NCBI GenBank assembly: GCA_018713045.1
Contig: DVFV01000123.1
Location: 1-49,713 of the forward strand
Origin: Candidatus Coprosoma intestinipullorum
Lineage (GTDB): Bacteria > Bacillota_I > Bacilli_A > RF39 > UBA660
Length of the DNA stretch: 49,713 bases
Direction: 5' to 3'
This document shows positions 28,449-38,049 of this stretch, piece by piece. The stretch's first letter is position 1, and each line of letters begins with the position of its first letter. The position numbers were made by a program, and so were the translations under genes. The notes beneath the pieces are model-generated. The model saw only the letters and a program-made list of their open reading frames with translations, had not been told where the DNA came from and ran no database searches.

Positions 28449-28539
28449 ACGAAGAGTTTATGGATGTGTGTAAAGTAGATGAAATCCATTAATAGTTTTA
28501 AAGAAAAATATGATAAAATAGATATATGGAGATGATATT

Positions 28540-29088
28540 ATGTTTAAACCACTAAAAATGGTTGATGAGAAACAAAAAATTATTCGAACAACGTGCAAAG
28601 AGGTAAAATTTCCACTTTCAAAGGAGTATAAAGATTTAATCGATAAATCAATTAAGCATTTAACTTACAGTCAAATTGAAGAATATGCAAATAAGTATGA
28701 TATTAGGCCAGGAACGGCTTTAGCTTTTCCACAAATTGGAATCAATGCCAGAATAATCATCATCGTTTACGAATATGAGAAAGGTAAGTTTAAAAATTAT
28801 GTGATGGTTAATCCAAAGATAATTAGCCATTCTGAGGAAATGGTTGCTTTAGAAGAGGGGGAAGGATGTCTTAGTGTAAATAGAGATGTCGAAGGTCATG
28901 TTCCAAGGTATGCGAGAATTACGGTTACTGGTTATGACGAGGATGGAAACAAAATGACAATTAGAGCTAGAGAGTATTTGGCAATTATTTTCCAACATGA
29001 GATTGATCACCTTAACGGAATGCTTTTTTACGATCATATAAATAAAAAAAGACCTTTCTATACAGATAGTGAGATGCGTTTGATTTAG
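28540..29088 (+). CDS. def: Peptide deformylase
   Basis: EGEGCLS and QHEIDHLNG motifs; PGTALAFPQIG (variant motif 1); RBS GGAGATGA. Confidence 0.93.
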   Translation: MFKPLKMVDEKQKIIRTTCKEVKFPLSKEYKDLIDKSIKHLTYSQIEEYANKYDIRPGTALAFPQIGINARIIIIVYEYEKGKFKNYVMVNPKIISHSEEMVALEEGEGCLSVNRDVEGHVPRYARITVTGYDEDGNKMTIRAREYLAIIFQHEIDHLNGMLFYDHINKKRPFYTDSEMRLI

Positions 29089-29097
29089 AGGTGCTTT

Positions 29098-30810
29098 ATG
29101 AAAAAGATAATTTTTAAATATGTTTTATTAATTGTGGTTACTTTTGCGGCTTCAATTTTTATTTACGAGTATATTCAAAAATCTACAGCAGTCGATACGG
29201 AATACGATATTTTGTCACATCAGAAGGATTTAGAAAATCAATATTTGGCAAATACTAATTATACTTTGGATAATCCGAATGTTCTTTTGAATTTTTATGG
29301 TAATTCGCCTTTAACGGCTTTGGTCGTTTTCGAGACTAAAGATTTAACTTCGGTTACGGTAACGGTTAAGGGTAAGGATGGTGCGGCAGATATTACGCAC
29401 ACTTTTGTGCCGAATAAAGTTCATATTTTACCGATTTATGGTCTTTATCCAGATTACGATAATAAGGTGGTTATTACAGCTAGTGGAACATCGAAGGAAA
29501 TTACGATTAAAACTGATGCTTTACCTGATGATTTTACAAAGGCAACTTATGTTTCAGATATGGAACTTGAGGATGGAGAATTTTATTTTACAACTCCAGA
29601 AGATAAAGGATATACAGCAGCTTATGATGAGAATGGTGAAGTTAGGTGGTATTTAACTGGTGATTATAAATGGGATATTCAAAGGTTAAATAATGGACAT
29701 ATTATAATCGGCAGTGATAAGCTCGTAAGTCAGCCTTATTATAGTATTGGTCTTGTGGAGATGGATTTGCTTGGAAAAATTTACTACGAGTACAATATTC
29801 CAGGAGGATACCATCATAATATGATCGAGTTTGATAATGGAAATTTACTTATCGCTTCAAATAATGATAATGATACACGTGAAGATTATATAGTTGAAAT
29901 TGACCGGGCAACTGGTAATATTGCGAAGGAAATCGATTTGAATAAGATTTTAGGTGGTAATCATGAGGGCAACTGGTTTGGCATTACTTCCCTAGCCTAT
30001 GATGCTCCGACTAATTCTTTAACGATTTCAGGTTATCATAATGACATGATTATCAATATTGACTACGCTTCGACAGAAATAAACTGGATTATCAGTAAAC
30101 ATGATTTAGGTAAGCTTAATAAGTACAAGTTAGATGGCGATAGTTTACCAGATTCACCTGAGACAGTAACACTTATTAATTCTGATGAGTTTGTAGTTAC
30201 TAGTTTAGATGGCGATAAAAGAGTTTTACTTACTTACAAGTTAGATAGAGTGAATAAAACGTTTGAGGTGACAAATAAAATTACACTAGATGATAATGAG
30301 AATGCTTATATCGATAAGACTGATGATGGTTATTTAATAACTCAAGGTAATAATATTTTGAGGGTTAATGATTCTTCTGCTGAGAGATTGCTTTCTATTA
30401 ATTCTACTCTTTATAATACTAAGTTGATGCCACTTTACGCGAATGATATATATACTGGAGTTCAAGGCACGCGACTTGGAGTTTTAGGTAAGACACCGAC
30501 TACTTCTAATCATTTGCTTATATGGGCAAAGGAAGACGAAAGTATTATCGATAAATATAATTTGAATTTTTATAAAGATGTTTATGGTCTTAGATTTGCA
30601 GGAACATTTAGTAAAGATGACGATGTTCAACTTATTTTAGACAATGTTTTAAGTAAAAAAACTTACGATATTCAAATTCCCGATAGCGACGATGAGGAAA
30701 TAGTTACTTCAAAATATGTCAACGAGGATGAAATTAAAGGTAAATATTATATATTTATAAGAATAAATGGAACAATTTATAAGCTTAATAAATATGTTGT
30801 ATTCTATTAG
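29098..30810 (+). CDS. Arylsulfotransferase (ASST)-family protein, membrane-anchored, probably divergent active site
   Basis: N-terminal TM; Ig-like domain TALVVFETKDLTSVTVTVKGKDGAADITHTF...IPIYGLYPDYDN; propeller motifs GGYHHNMIEFDNGNLLIAS, NNGHIIIGSD. Confidence 0.8.
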   Translation: MKKIIFKYVLLIVVTFAASIFIYEYIQKSTAVDTEYDILSHQKDLENQYLANTNYTLDNPNVLLNFYGNSPLTALVVFETKDLTSVTVTVKGKDGAADITHTFVPNKVHILPIYGLYPDYDNKVVITASGTSKEITIKTDALPDDFTKATYVSDMELEDGEFYFTTPEDKGYTAAYDENGEVRWYLTGDYKWDIQRLNNGHIIIGSDKLVSQPYYSIGLVEMDLLGKIYYEYNIPGGYHHNMIEFDNGNLLIASNNDNDTREDYIVEIDRATGNIAKEIDLNKILGGNHEGNWFGITSLAYDAPTNSLTISGYHNDMIINIDYASTEINWIISKHDLGKLNKYKLDGDSLPDSPETVTLINSDEFVVTSLDGDKRVLLTYKLDRVNKTFEVTNKITLDDNENAYIDKTDDGYLITQGNNILRVNDSSAERLLSINSTLYNTKLMPLYANDIYTGVQGTRLGVLGKTPTTSNHLLIWAKEDESIIDKYNLNFYKDVYGLRFAGTFSKDDDVQLILDNVLSKKTYDIQIPDSDDEEIVTSKYVNEDEIKGKYYIFIRINGTIYKLNKYVVFY

Positions 30811-30840
30811 AAAAGATGTTACTTTTGGGTAACATCTTTT
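30811..30840. terminator. Bidirectional terminator between ASST and ABC-F genes
   Basis: 12-bp perfect stem AAAAGATGTTAC / GTAACATCTTTT. Confidence 0.75.
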
Positions 30841-32435
30841 TATTTGTTTTTTTCTAAGTAATCTAGATATTCATCATATGTCATTTGTTTGTCGGTGTAT
30901 GTTCCATCATCGTGGATATCGATTAACCGGTTGGCTAGGGTTCTAATAAGTTCAGTATCAAAACTTGCAATAACAATTGGTCCATTAAATTTTGCTAATC
31001 CGTTATTTAAGGAGGTTATAGATTCGATATCAAGGTGGTTGGTAGGTTCATCTAATAGTAAAACATTTCCTTTATTAAGCATCATTTTAGAAAACATACA
31101 TCTAACTTTTTCACCACCGGACAAGACTTTGACACTTTTTAGTGATTCTTCTCCAGAGAATAGCATTCGACCTAGAAATCCTCGGACAAAGCTATCGTCT
31201 TTGTTTTCTGAATATTTACGTAACCATTCGATAAGATTTTCGTCTTCAGTAAAATATTCATCGTGGTTTTTAGGAAAATAAGACATTATGACGGTAGAAC
31301 CGATTTTTATTTCACCACTGTCGGGAGTTATTTCACCAGTAATTACTTTAAATAAAGTTGTTTTAGCTATTTCATTTTCTCCTATTAGGGCAATTTTATC
31401 ATCAGGCTTAATGTTTAAGGTAAAGTTTTTTAAAATTTGTTTACCATTGATAGTTACGTTTATTTTGCTTAGGGTTATTACTTCCTTCCCTAGTCTTCTT
31501 TCATATTCGAAGTTTATGTATGGATATTTTCTAGATGATGGAACAAGTTCTTCTAAGGTTATTTTATCTAATAATTTTTTACGAGATGTGGCTTGTTTTG
31601 ATTTTGAGGCATTTGCTGAGAAACGGGCAATAAAGCTTTCGAGCTCTTTTATTTTGGCTTCTTTTTTCTTGTTGGCTTCTTTTATTTGTTTTTGCATAAG
31701 TTCATTAGTTTGATACCAGAAATCATAGTTTCCAACGGTCATTTTAATTTTTTGTCTATCGATATCGACCATATAGGTACAAATTTTATTTAGAAAATGG
31801 CGGTCGTGAGACACTAGGATTATGGTTCCTTTAAAGTCTAATAGGAAGTTTTCAAGCCAGATTTTACTTTTTAAATCTAAACCGTTTGTCGGTTCATCTA
31901 ATAATAGGATATCTGGCTCACCAAATAGAGCTTGAGCGAGTAAAACTTTGACTTTATCTTTGTCAGTTAGTTCTTTCATATTTTTATCATAGTATGAATT
32001 ATCTAGGCCTAATCCTGATAATAATATCGCAGCATTACTTTCAGCTTCCCAGCCGTTTAAACTTTCGAATTCGTCTTCTAATTTTGCTACTGTTATGCCA
32101 TCTTCATCGGTGAAATCAGGTTTCATATATAATGCTTCTTTTTCTTTCATGATTTGATATAATCTGTCGTTACCCATAATAACGGTATCGATAACCGTAT
32201 ATTCGTCGTAGGCATTATGATTTTGCTTTAAAACAGATATTCTTTCGTATTTGTCTTTGATAATTTCACCGGTAGATGATTCAATTTCACCAGTTAATAT
32301 TTTTAGAAATGTACTTTTTCCAGCACCGTTTGCACCAATGACACCATAACATTCATGGGGTTTAAATTCGAGATTTACGTTTTCGAATAATACTCTTTTG
32401 CCAAATCTTAAACTTAAATTTTTAACTTGTAACAT
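30840..32435 (-). CDS. ABC-F family ATPase (YkpA/YbiT-like)
   Basis: MLQVKNLSLRFGKRVLFENVNLEF, GANGAGKST, LLDEPTNGLD, ANASKSKQATSRKKLLDKI linker, LSGGEKVRCMFSKMML, LLDEPTNHLDIESI; start refined to MLQV after GAGGTGAT. Confidence 0.93.
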   Translation of the reverse strand: MLQVKNLSLRFGKRVLFENVNLEFKPHECYGVIGANGAGKSTFLKILTGEIESSTGEIIKDKYERISVLKQNHNAYDEYTVIDTVIMGNDRLYQIMKEKEALYMKPDFTDEDGITVAKLEDEFESLNGWEAESNAAILLSGLGLDNSYYDKNMKELTDKDKVKVLLAQALFGEPDILLLDEPTNGLDLKSKIWLENFLLDFKGTIILVSHDRHFLNKICTYMVDIDRQKIKMTVGNYDFWYQTNELMQKQIKEANKKKEAKIKELESFIARFSANASKSKQATSRKKLLDKITLEELVPSSRKYPYINFEYERRLGKEVITLSKINVTINGKQILKNFTLNIKPDDKIALIGENEIAKTTLFKVITGEITPDSGEIKIGSTVIMSYFPKNHDEYFTEDENLIEWLRKYSENKDDSFVRGFLGRMLFSGEESLKSVKVLSGGEKVRCMFSKMMLNKGNVLLLDEPTNHLDIESITSLNNGLAKFNGPIVIASFDTELIRTLANRLIDIHDDGTYTDKQMTYDEYLDYLEKNK

Positions 32436-32567
32436 AAAAATCACCTCTTCCATTATACAGGAAAAGGTTTATTTTTTAAAGGATAATTTTTTTATATTGA
32501 GTTTTACTTCTTTTATTTCTTTAACGATTGTGGGTAGATACATTTCGCATTAATATTTTATGAAAAA

Positions 32568-32590
32568 AGCACATTTATTTTTTTGTGCTT
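32568..32590 (-). terminator. Terminator of the smc-orf operon
   Basis: AAGCACA ... TGTGCTT with T run on the minus strand. Confidence 0.6.
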
Positions 32591-32596
32591 ATAACT

Positions 32597-33886
32597 TTAA
32601 TTTAGTATTGTTTCAACAATTGTAATTATGCCAAGTCCGAAAGCAGCACCACTTATAAATGTTAAAAATAATGGGTTTGCAAAGGCTGCTTGCGTAAATT
32701 TTGGTGGAGTTAATCTTTTTACTTTAACTTTTGCGTTGGTTTTTTGAAGATTATCAGAGTCTTTAACTTCTTCATATACTTCTTCAGCAGTTTCTTTAGT
32801 CTCATCTGGTAATTCTGTACGTTCTTCTGGAACTTCGTATTCTTTTAGAAGGTCTTTTTCTTCTTCCGTTAAAGGAGTGTTTGTTTTTAATTTTTCATGA
32901 ATTTTGTCAAATGTATTGTCTACTAAGTAATTATCGATGTTTTGATTTAAATCGTCTTCTTTTTTCTCGTCTTCCATATTAACTTTAGTTTCAGTAACAC
33001 TTTTGGTATTGTCGATTTGCTTTTCTTCGCCAAATGATATTTTAGTTTGACCATTTTCTTCTAATTTGACAAATATTGGCTGGAAACCTTTACCGAAGTC
33101 GACCATAAGCATTCCATCGGTTATAGTTTTGTCGGTTTGTCTTATACCATAGATGTTTTTGATGTGATAATTTTCTTTTAGGTAATCGGCTATTTGATCG
33201 ATTGGGTATTCAGCTTTATCAATGTTTACCGTGTCGTTTTCTCTTAAGGCGGTGTTTCTTTGAGTTTCCATGGCATCTTTAATACTTTTATCGATTTCTT
33301 CACGATTATTCATTTTATCAAATTTTATACTTTGTAGGATGATTTCATAGATGTTGGTGTTTGGATTGATTTGATTAATCGTGTGAGGTATTCCATCTTT
33401 AACGTATGTGATAACTGAACCTGTGTTGCTTACTTTATATTCGGTAATTCCGTTTTCTTTGAATAGTGTTTGAAGATCAACATCGATATTTTTCTTGACG
33501 GCTTCTTTTTTAGTTTCTTTGTTTTCTAAGGTGCTTTTATATGTTTCATCTAACTCTTTTAAGGCTTCTTTATATTCTTTTCTACCAGTTAGATCGATTT
33601 TACCGAATTTTTTGAGAACTGGGATGTCGGCATCTTTAAGTCTTTTTTCAAATTCATTATGATAATCGCTTGTTTTAGTGTATTTCTTTTGTTCAATTTC
33701 TTTTTTTATTTCGTCTTTTACAAGGTTGATTGTCTCGATTATCGTCTGATTTATTATTCTGTTGGTTGCAAAATGGGGATCGATAATTTGAGGCATTCCG
33801 TTTTTGTATTTGAAGACCGTAACTTTTTTGTTTTCTTTAACAAAGATAAAGTTTTCACCGTTAATGGTTACAATTCTTTTATTCAT
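32597..33886 (-). CDS. Tail-anchored hypothetical protein (429 aa) with internal repeat
   Basis: C-terminal hydrophobic helix PLFLTFISGAAFGLGIITIVETIL; 14-nt gap after smc; no known family recognised. Confidence 0.78.
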   Translation of the reverse strand: MNKRIVTINGENFIFVKENKKVTVFKYKNGMPQIIDPHFATNRIINQTIIETINLVKDEIKKEIEQKKYTKTSDYHNEFEKRLKDADIPVLKKFGKIDLTGRKEYKEALKELDETYKSTLENKETKKEAVKKNIDVDLQTLFKENGITEYKVSNTGSVITYVKDGIPHTINQINPNTNIYEIILQSIKFDKMNNREEIDKSIKDAMETQRNTALRENDTVNIDKAEYPIDQIADYLKENYHIKNIYGIRQTDKTITDGMLMVDFGKGFQPIFVKLEENGQTKISFGEEKQIDNTKSVTETKVNMEDEKKEDDLNQNIDNYLVDNTFDKIHEKLKTNTPLTEEEKDLLKEYEVPEERTELPDETKETAEEVYEEVKDSDNLQKTNAKVKVKRLTPPKFTQAAFANPLFLTFISGAAFGLGIITIVETILN

Positions 33887-33900
33887 ATTTTTCCTCTTTT

Positions 33901-36837
33901 CTAAATATCTTCTAAACGAACACTTACAAGTTTACTAACTCCAGATTCTTGCATGGTTATACCGTATAATATGTCGGCATATTCCATGGTTTTTTTCTTA
34001 TGAGTTATGATAATAAATTGTGAGCGATTTTTAAGTTTAGTTATGTATTTACCAAATGTATCGACGTTAGCTTCATCTAAGGCAGCTTCAACTTCGTCTA
34101 AGATACAGAATGGAGATTGTTTGGTTTTTATTATCGCGAAAAGCAGACTAATGGCTGTTAAGGTTTTTTCACCACCTGATAAGAGTGTGATGCTTGTAAG
34201 TTTTTTTCCTGGCGGACTGGCGATTATTTCAACACCAGTTTCCAAGATATTATCTGGATCAGTCAGTTTTAAGGTTGCTCTTCCACCTTTGAATAATTCT
34301 TTAAAGGTTTCTTCAAAGTTTTTATTTATTTTAGTAAAGGTTTCAGAAAATTCTTGAATCATAACTTTATCCATGGTTTTAATTATCTCATGAAGGGTGT
34401 TTTCTGCTTCGTCTAGGTCACTTAACTGTTTAGTTAAGAATTCATATCTAGAACTTACTTCTTCATACTCTTCGGGAGCAGTTAAATTAACTGGTCCAAG
34501 TGAATCGATTGTTTTTCTTAATTTGCGCACGCGCTCTTTGGCAATGTCATAATCGATTTCAAGTTTATATGTTTCTTTGGCTTTTTCATAGGTCATATGA
34601 TAATTTTCACTGAGGTTATTTAAAAGATTATCTAGTTTAACATCCATTCTTCCAGATTTAATTTCTAAATCTTTTAATTCGCTTGTTTTGGCTGAATAAA
34701 TACTATTTTCTTTTTTAATCGATATTTGATAATCTTCTAAGGCTTCATTCAATTCTTTTTTCTCTTTGGTTAAGTTATCAATGGTACTTGAAACTTCGTT
34801 TTTCATTTTTATGGCCGCATAATATTTTTCGAGAATATCTTCGCGCTCTTTAGAAAGAGACCCGTTTTTAAGATTATCATTAGTCTGAAGTTCTTGTTTG
34901 ATTTTAGCTATTTCTTGTTTTAGAGATTGCTGCTTAGTACAGTTTGTCTCTAAGGCGTCGTTTTTAAGCATCTTATCTTTACTTAGAAGGTAAATTTTAT
35001 CTTCAAAACTTTTAAGATTATAATCTGTTTCGTTAATTTGATTTTCAATTTCTTTAGCTGAGTTATCGAGCTTCTCGATTTGTTTGATGACGTTTTCTAA
35101 TTCATATTTATCAGAAATGACATTTTTAGGTTTGCTTTGTTTACCACCTGTCATCGAACCTCCGATATTGACTGTATCACCGTCTAGGGTAACTATGCGG
35201 TAGCGGTGGTTTATTTTTTTACCAATGCGAACCGCGTTATCTATGTTGTCTGTGATGATAACAGTTCCCAACTGATTTAACATAACACTAGTGTATATTT
35301 TATCGTATTTAATTAGATTACTAGCTATATCGATAAAACCGTTTTCATTTTTTAAGATATTTAAAATATTATAATCGATTGTTTTAGGTTTGATAACGTT
35401 TAGGGGGAAGAATGTCGCTCTTCCGATGGTTTTAAGAAAGTTTATTGCTTCTTTGGCATCTTTGTCGGTGCTTGTGATGATGTTGTTAGAAGCGTATCCA
35501 AGGGCAGATGAAATAGCTAAATTATAGTTTTCATCAACTTCGATTAAGTTTCCTACTGTCCCATGAATTCCTTCAAGACGTGGGTTATTTAAAACTCTTT
35601 TAACGGCCTCAGGAAGACCACCGCCATTTTCAATATTGTTTTTTAAGTATTCTTCACGAATGTTTAGGTTGTGGCGCTGGCGAACTAAATTAGTTAACTT
35701 TTCTTCAAGTGTTTGTTTTTTATCTTTTTCAGCTTGAAGTTTTTGATTTTCTTCTTCCATTTTCTCGTTTGTTTTCTTTATTTCGTTTGAAAGATTACTG
35801 ATGGTTATATCCAGTTCATCAAGGTATGCTTCTAGTGATAATTGTTCATTTTTAAGAGTTAAAATGGTTTCTTCGAGTTCTGATTTGTTTTCTTCGTGCT
35901 TTTGCTTTTCAGCTAAGAGGTCTTTTTGTCCGTCTAGTTTTTGGACTAGGGCCGTAAGTTCGAGTAATTTGTTTTGAAAGGCATTGATTTGGGTGTCAAT
36001 GTCAGTTATTTTGACTTTGTACTCTTCAATTTTAGCTTCACCTAAGGTATTACTCGAAGTGATTTTTAAGAGTTCTTCTTTTAGTTTTTCGATTGTCCCT
36101 TTATTTGTTTGATATTCGAAATTTATATTCGTGATTTCTTCGGTTATTAGGGCAATTTCGATATTTTCAAGTTCACTTTTGGTTTTAGTATAGGTTTCAG
36201 CTTTTTCTTTGGCCTCTTTTAATGGATTTAATCTTTCTTCGGTTTCTTTTAGAATGTCGCCGACTCTCGATTTGTTGTCTTTGGTTCTATCTAGTTTGTG
36301 AAGGGCCTCTTCTTTTCTTCTTTTGTATTTTAAGACTCCGGCTGCTTCTTCAAAGATGGAACGACGATCTAATGGTTTACTACTGATTATTTCTTCGATT
36401 TTGCCTTGTGATATTATGTTGAAGCTTTCTTTGGCAATTCCACTATCTAAGAGAAAGTTAGTTATATCTTTAAGTCTTACTCTTCCACCGTTTAGAAAAT
36501 ATTCGTTAGTTCCATCACGGTATACACGTCTTTTTATTTCAACTTCATCATATTCTATAGGTAAGTATTTATCAGTATTATCAAAGATCAAGGAAACTGA
36601 AGCAACGTTCATCGCTCCCCTACTTTTACTTCCGGAAAAGATGACATCAGTCATCGATCCGTCACCACGGAGTGACTTTACTGATTGTTCACCTAAAACC
36701 CAGCGAACGGCATCGACAACATTACTTTTACCGGAACCGTTTGGTCCGACGATACCGTTGATTCCGTTTGTAAAGACGATGTCGGTTTTATCGGCAAATG
36801 ATTTAAAACCATGAGCTTTTATTTCTTTTAAGTACAT
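33901..36837 (-). CDS. smc: Chromosome partition protein SMC (978 aa, short-armed)
   Basis: MYLKEIKAHGFKSFADKTDI, GPNGSGKSNVVDAVRWVLGEQ, hinge GGSMTGGKQSK, LSGGEKTLTAISLLFAI, CILDEVEAALDEANV. Confidence 0.96.
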   Translation of the reverse strand: MYLKEIKAHGFKSFADKTDIVFTNGINGIVGPNGSGKSNVVDAVRWVLGEQSVKSLRGDGSMTDVIFSGSKSRGAMNVASVSLIFDNTDKYLPIEYDEVEIKRRVYRDGTNEYFLNGGRVRLKDITNFLLDSGIAKESFNIISQGKIEEIISSKPLDRRSIFEEAAGVLKYKRRKEEALHKLDRTKDNKSRVGDILKETEERLNPLKEAKEKAETYTKTKSELENIEIALITEEITNINFEYQTNKGTIEKLKEELLKITSSNTLGEAKIEEYKVKITDIDTQINAFQNKLLELTALVQKLDGQKDLLAEKQKHEENKSELEETILTLKNEQLSLEAYLDELDITISNLSNEIKKTNEKMEEENQKLQAEKDKKQTLEEKLTNLVRQRHNLNIREEYLKNNIENGGGLPEAVKRVLNNPRLEGIHGTVGNLIEVDENYNLAISSALGYASNNIITSTDKDAKEAINFLKTIGRATFFPLNVIKPKTIDYNILNILKNENGFIDIASNLIKYDKIYTSVMLNQLGTVIITDNIDNAVRIGKKINHRYRIVTLDGDTVNIGGSMTGGKQSKPKNVISDKYELENVIKQIEKLDNSAKEIENQINETDYNLKSFEDKIYLLSKDKMLKNDALETNCTKQQSLKQEIAKIKQELQTNDNLKNGSLSKEREDILEKYYAAIKMKNEVSSTIDNLTKEKKELNEALEDYQISIKKENSIYSAKTSELKDLEIKSGRMDVKLDNLLNNLSENYHMTYEKAKETYKLEIDYDIAKERVRKLRKTIDSLGPVNLTAPEEYEEVSSRYEFLTKQLSDLDEAENTLHEIIKTMDKVMIQEFSETFTKINKNFEETFKELFKGGRATLKLTDPDNILETGVEIIASPPGKKLTSITLLSGGEKTLTAISLLFAIIKTKQSPFCILDEVEAALDEANVDTFGKYITKLKNRSQFIIITHKKKTMEYADILYGITMQESGVSKLVSVRLEDI

Positions 36838-36905
36838 CTTATCACCTTATCTACTATTAATAATTATACCTTAATAACGTACAATAAGCAAATGTTTGAA
36901 TCCGA

Positions 36906-36944
36906 AAAAAGCTTACTTTTTTAATTTCTTATAGTAAGCTTTTT
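36906..36944 (-). terminator. Terminator of the alpha/beta-hydrolase-like gene
   Basis: AAAAAGCTTAC ... GTAAGCTTTTT, 11-bp stem; loop contains the stop. Confidence 0.65.
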
Positions 36945-37965
36945 CTTTTGTTTCGTCTATTTCGTCGTTTATGATACTAAAGACTTCATTTGCATCTTGA
37001 ACGTTTCCAAAGATATTATGGGTTGATGATTTAACTTGATGTATTTTTAATCCTTCAGGATTTAAGTTTTCTAAGGCCTGTTGTGATGATAGTGGAACCA
37101 TTCCATCGGACTTTTCGTCAAAAATTAAATCGTCCATTAAACATAGTCCCATACCAGTAAAATCACCAGCTTTTAAGCATTTTTTAAAGGTATCTTCTTC
37201 TATTCCGGTGTATATGTTGTGATATGAGTTTATTTTTGGAATCATATCTAAATTTTCTTTTTGTAAAAGTTTTTCGATAAATGTTTCATCATATTTATCT
37301 GGGTCGGCACCACCTGGAATGGCAATATCGTAATCCATATGTGAATTACTTGAGATGCCACTATAGACACTGCTTATTGCTTTAGTTATTTCTTTGGCTA
37401 AAAATTCATTGTTTATTTTGTTTTGAATTATTCTTTCTAATTTTGGATAAAAAATAGCTGGAGATGCCATAATGGTTCCTTTAAATGGAACGGCCGTAGT
37501 AAATAGATTAGTTTTGCTTAGGGCAAGAGGTCTTTTTATGTATTTTAAACTATCGAAGGCAACGGGTGCACCTTTAGAATGAGCAATTACGTTTATCGAA
37601 TTTATATGTGGATTGCTTGAGATACTTTCAATGTGATTACCTAAAAAGATACTTTCTTCTTTTAACGGCGCATCATTATCTAAAAGCAGTAATTTCATGT
37701 GGATGTTTTTATCTAATTTGCCAAAATATTTAATTGCTTTATCTATATTACCAGCTTTGTCAGATACGATTTTTGAGTCTTTTGAGACATTTTCAAGACG
37801 AATTCCTGGGCAGAAGATAAAGTATTCATAATTATAACTTTCACCTGTTATAACGTTTTTTAAGCTAACTAGGGAAAGGGATTTCCCTCTCTCTTCTTCG
37901 GTGTATGGATCATACCAACTGTTATTATTTAAATCCCACTTTCCAATTATATCTACTTTTGACAT
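36913..37965 (-). CDS. Alpha/beta-hydrolase (lipase-like) protein, no signal peptide
   Basis: NVIAHSKGAPVAFDSL nucleophile elbow; candidate Asp in DEKSDGMVPLSS; candidate His in SSTHNIF. Confidence 0.65.
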   Translation of the reverse strand: MSKVDIIGKWDLNNNSWYDPYTEEERGKSLSLVSLKNVITGESYNYEYFIFCPGIRLENVSKDSKIVSDKAGNIDKAIKYFGKLDKNIHMKLLLLDNDAPLKEESIFLGNHIESISSNPHINSINVIAHSKGAPVAFDSLKYIKRPLALSKTNLFTTAVPFKGTIMASPAIFYPKLERIIQNKINNEFLAKEITKAISSVYSGISSNSHMDYDIAIPGGADPDKYDETFIEKLLQKENLDMIPKINSYHNIYTGIEEDTFKKCLKAGDFTGMGLCLMDDLIFDEKSDGMVPLSSQQALENLNPEGLKIHQVKSSTHNIFGNVQDANEVFSIINDEIDETKEKAYYKKLKK

Positions 37966-38049
37966 AATTTCCCCTCTTTCTATAAAGATTGTTATATTGT
38001 AATACTTTTTAATTATATGTCAAGTTGGAAAATAATAATGTCAAATTTT

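Noticed and set aside
31288-31713. 141-aa plus-strand ORF
   Set aside because: Antisense to the ABC-F gene; no independent support.
30840-32435. ABC-F protein with degenerate first signature (LTDKDK) and second Walker A (GENEIAKT)
   Set aside because: As I recall, YkpA/YbiT-type ABC-F proteins in Bacilli share similar deviations, so this is likely a family trait, not a novelty.
32477-32542. 24-codon minus-strand mini-ORF (MYLPTIVKEIKEVKLNIKKLSFKK)
   Set aside because: No RBS and no promoter; likely chance in AT-rich intergenic DNA.
36323-36814. 163-aa plus-strand ORF
   Set aside because: Fully antisense to the conserved smc N-terminal coding region; composition is typical of a shadow ORF.
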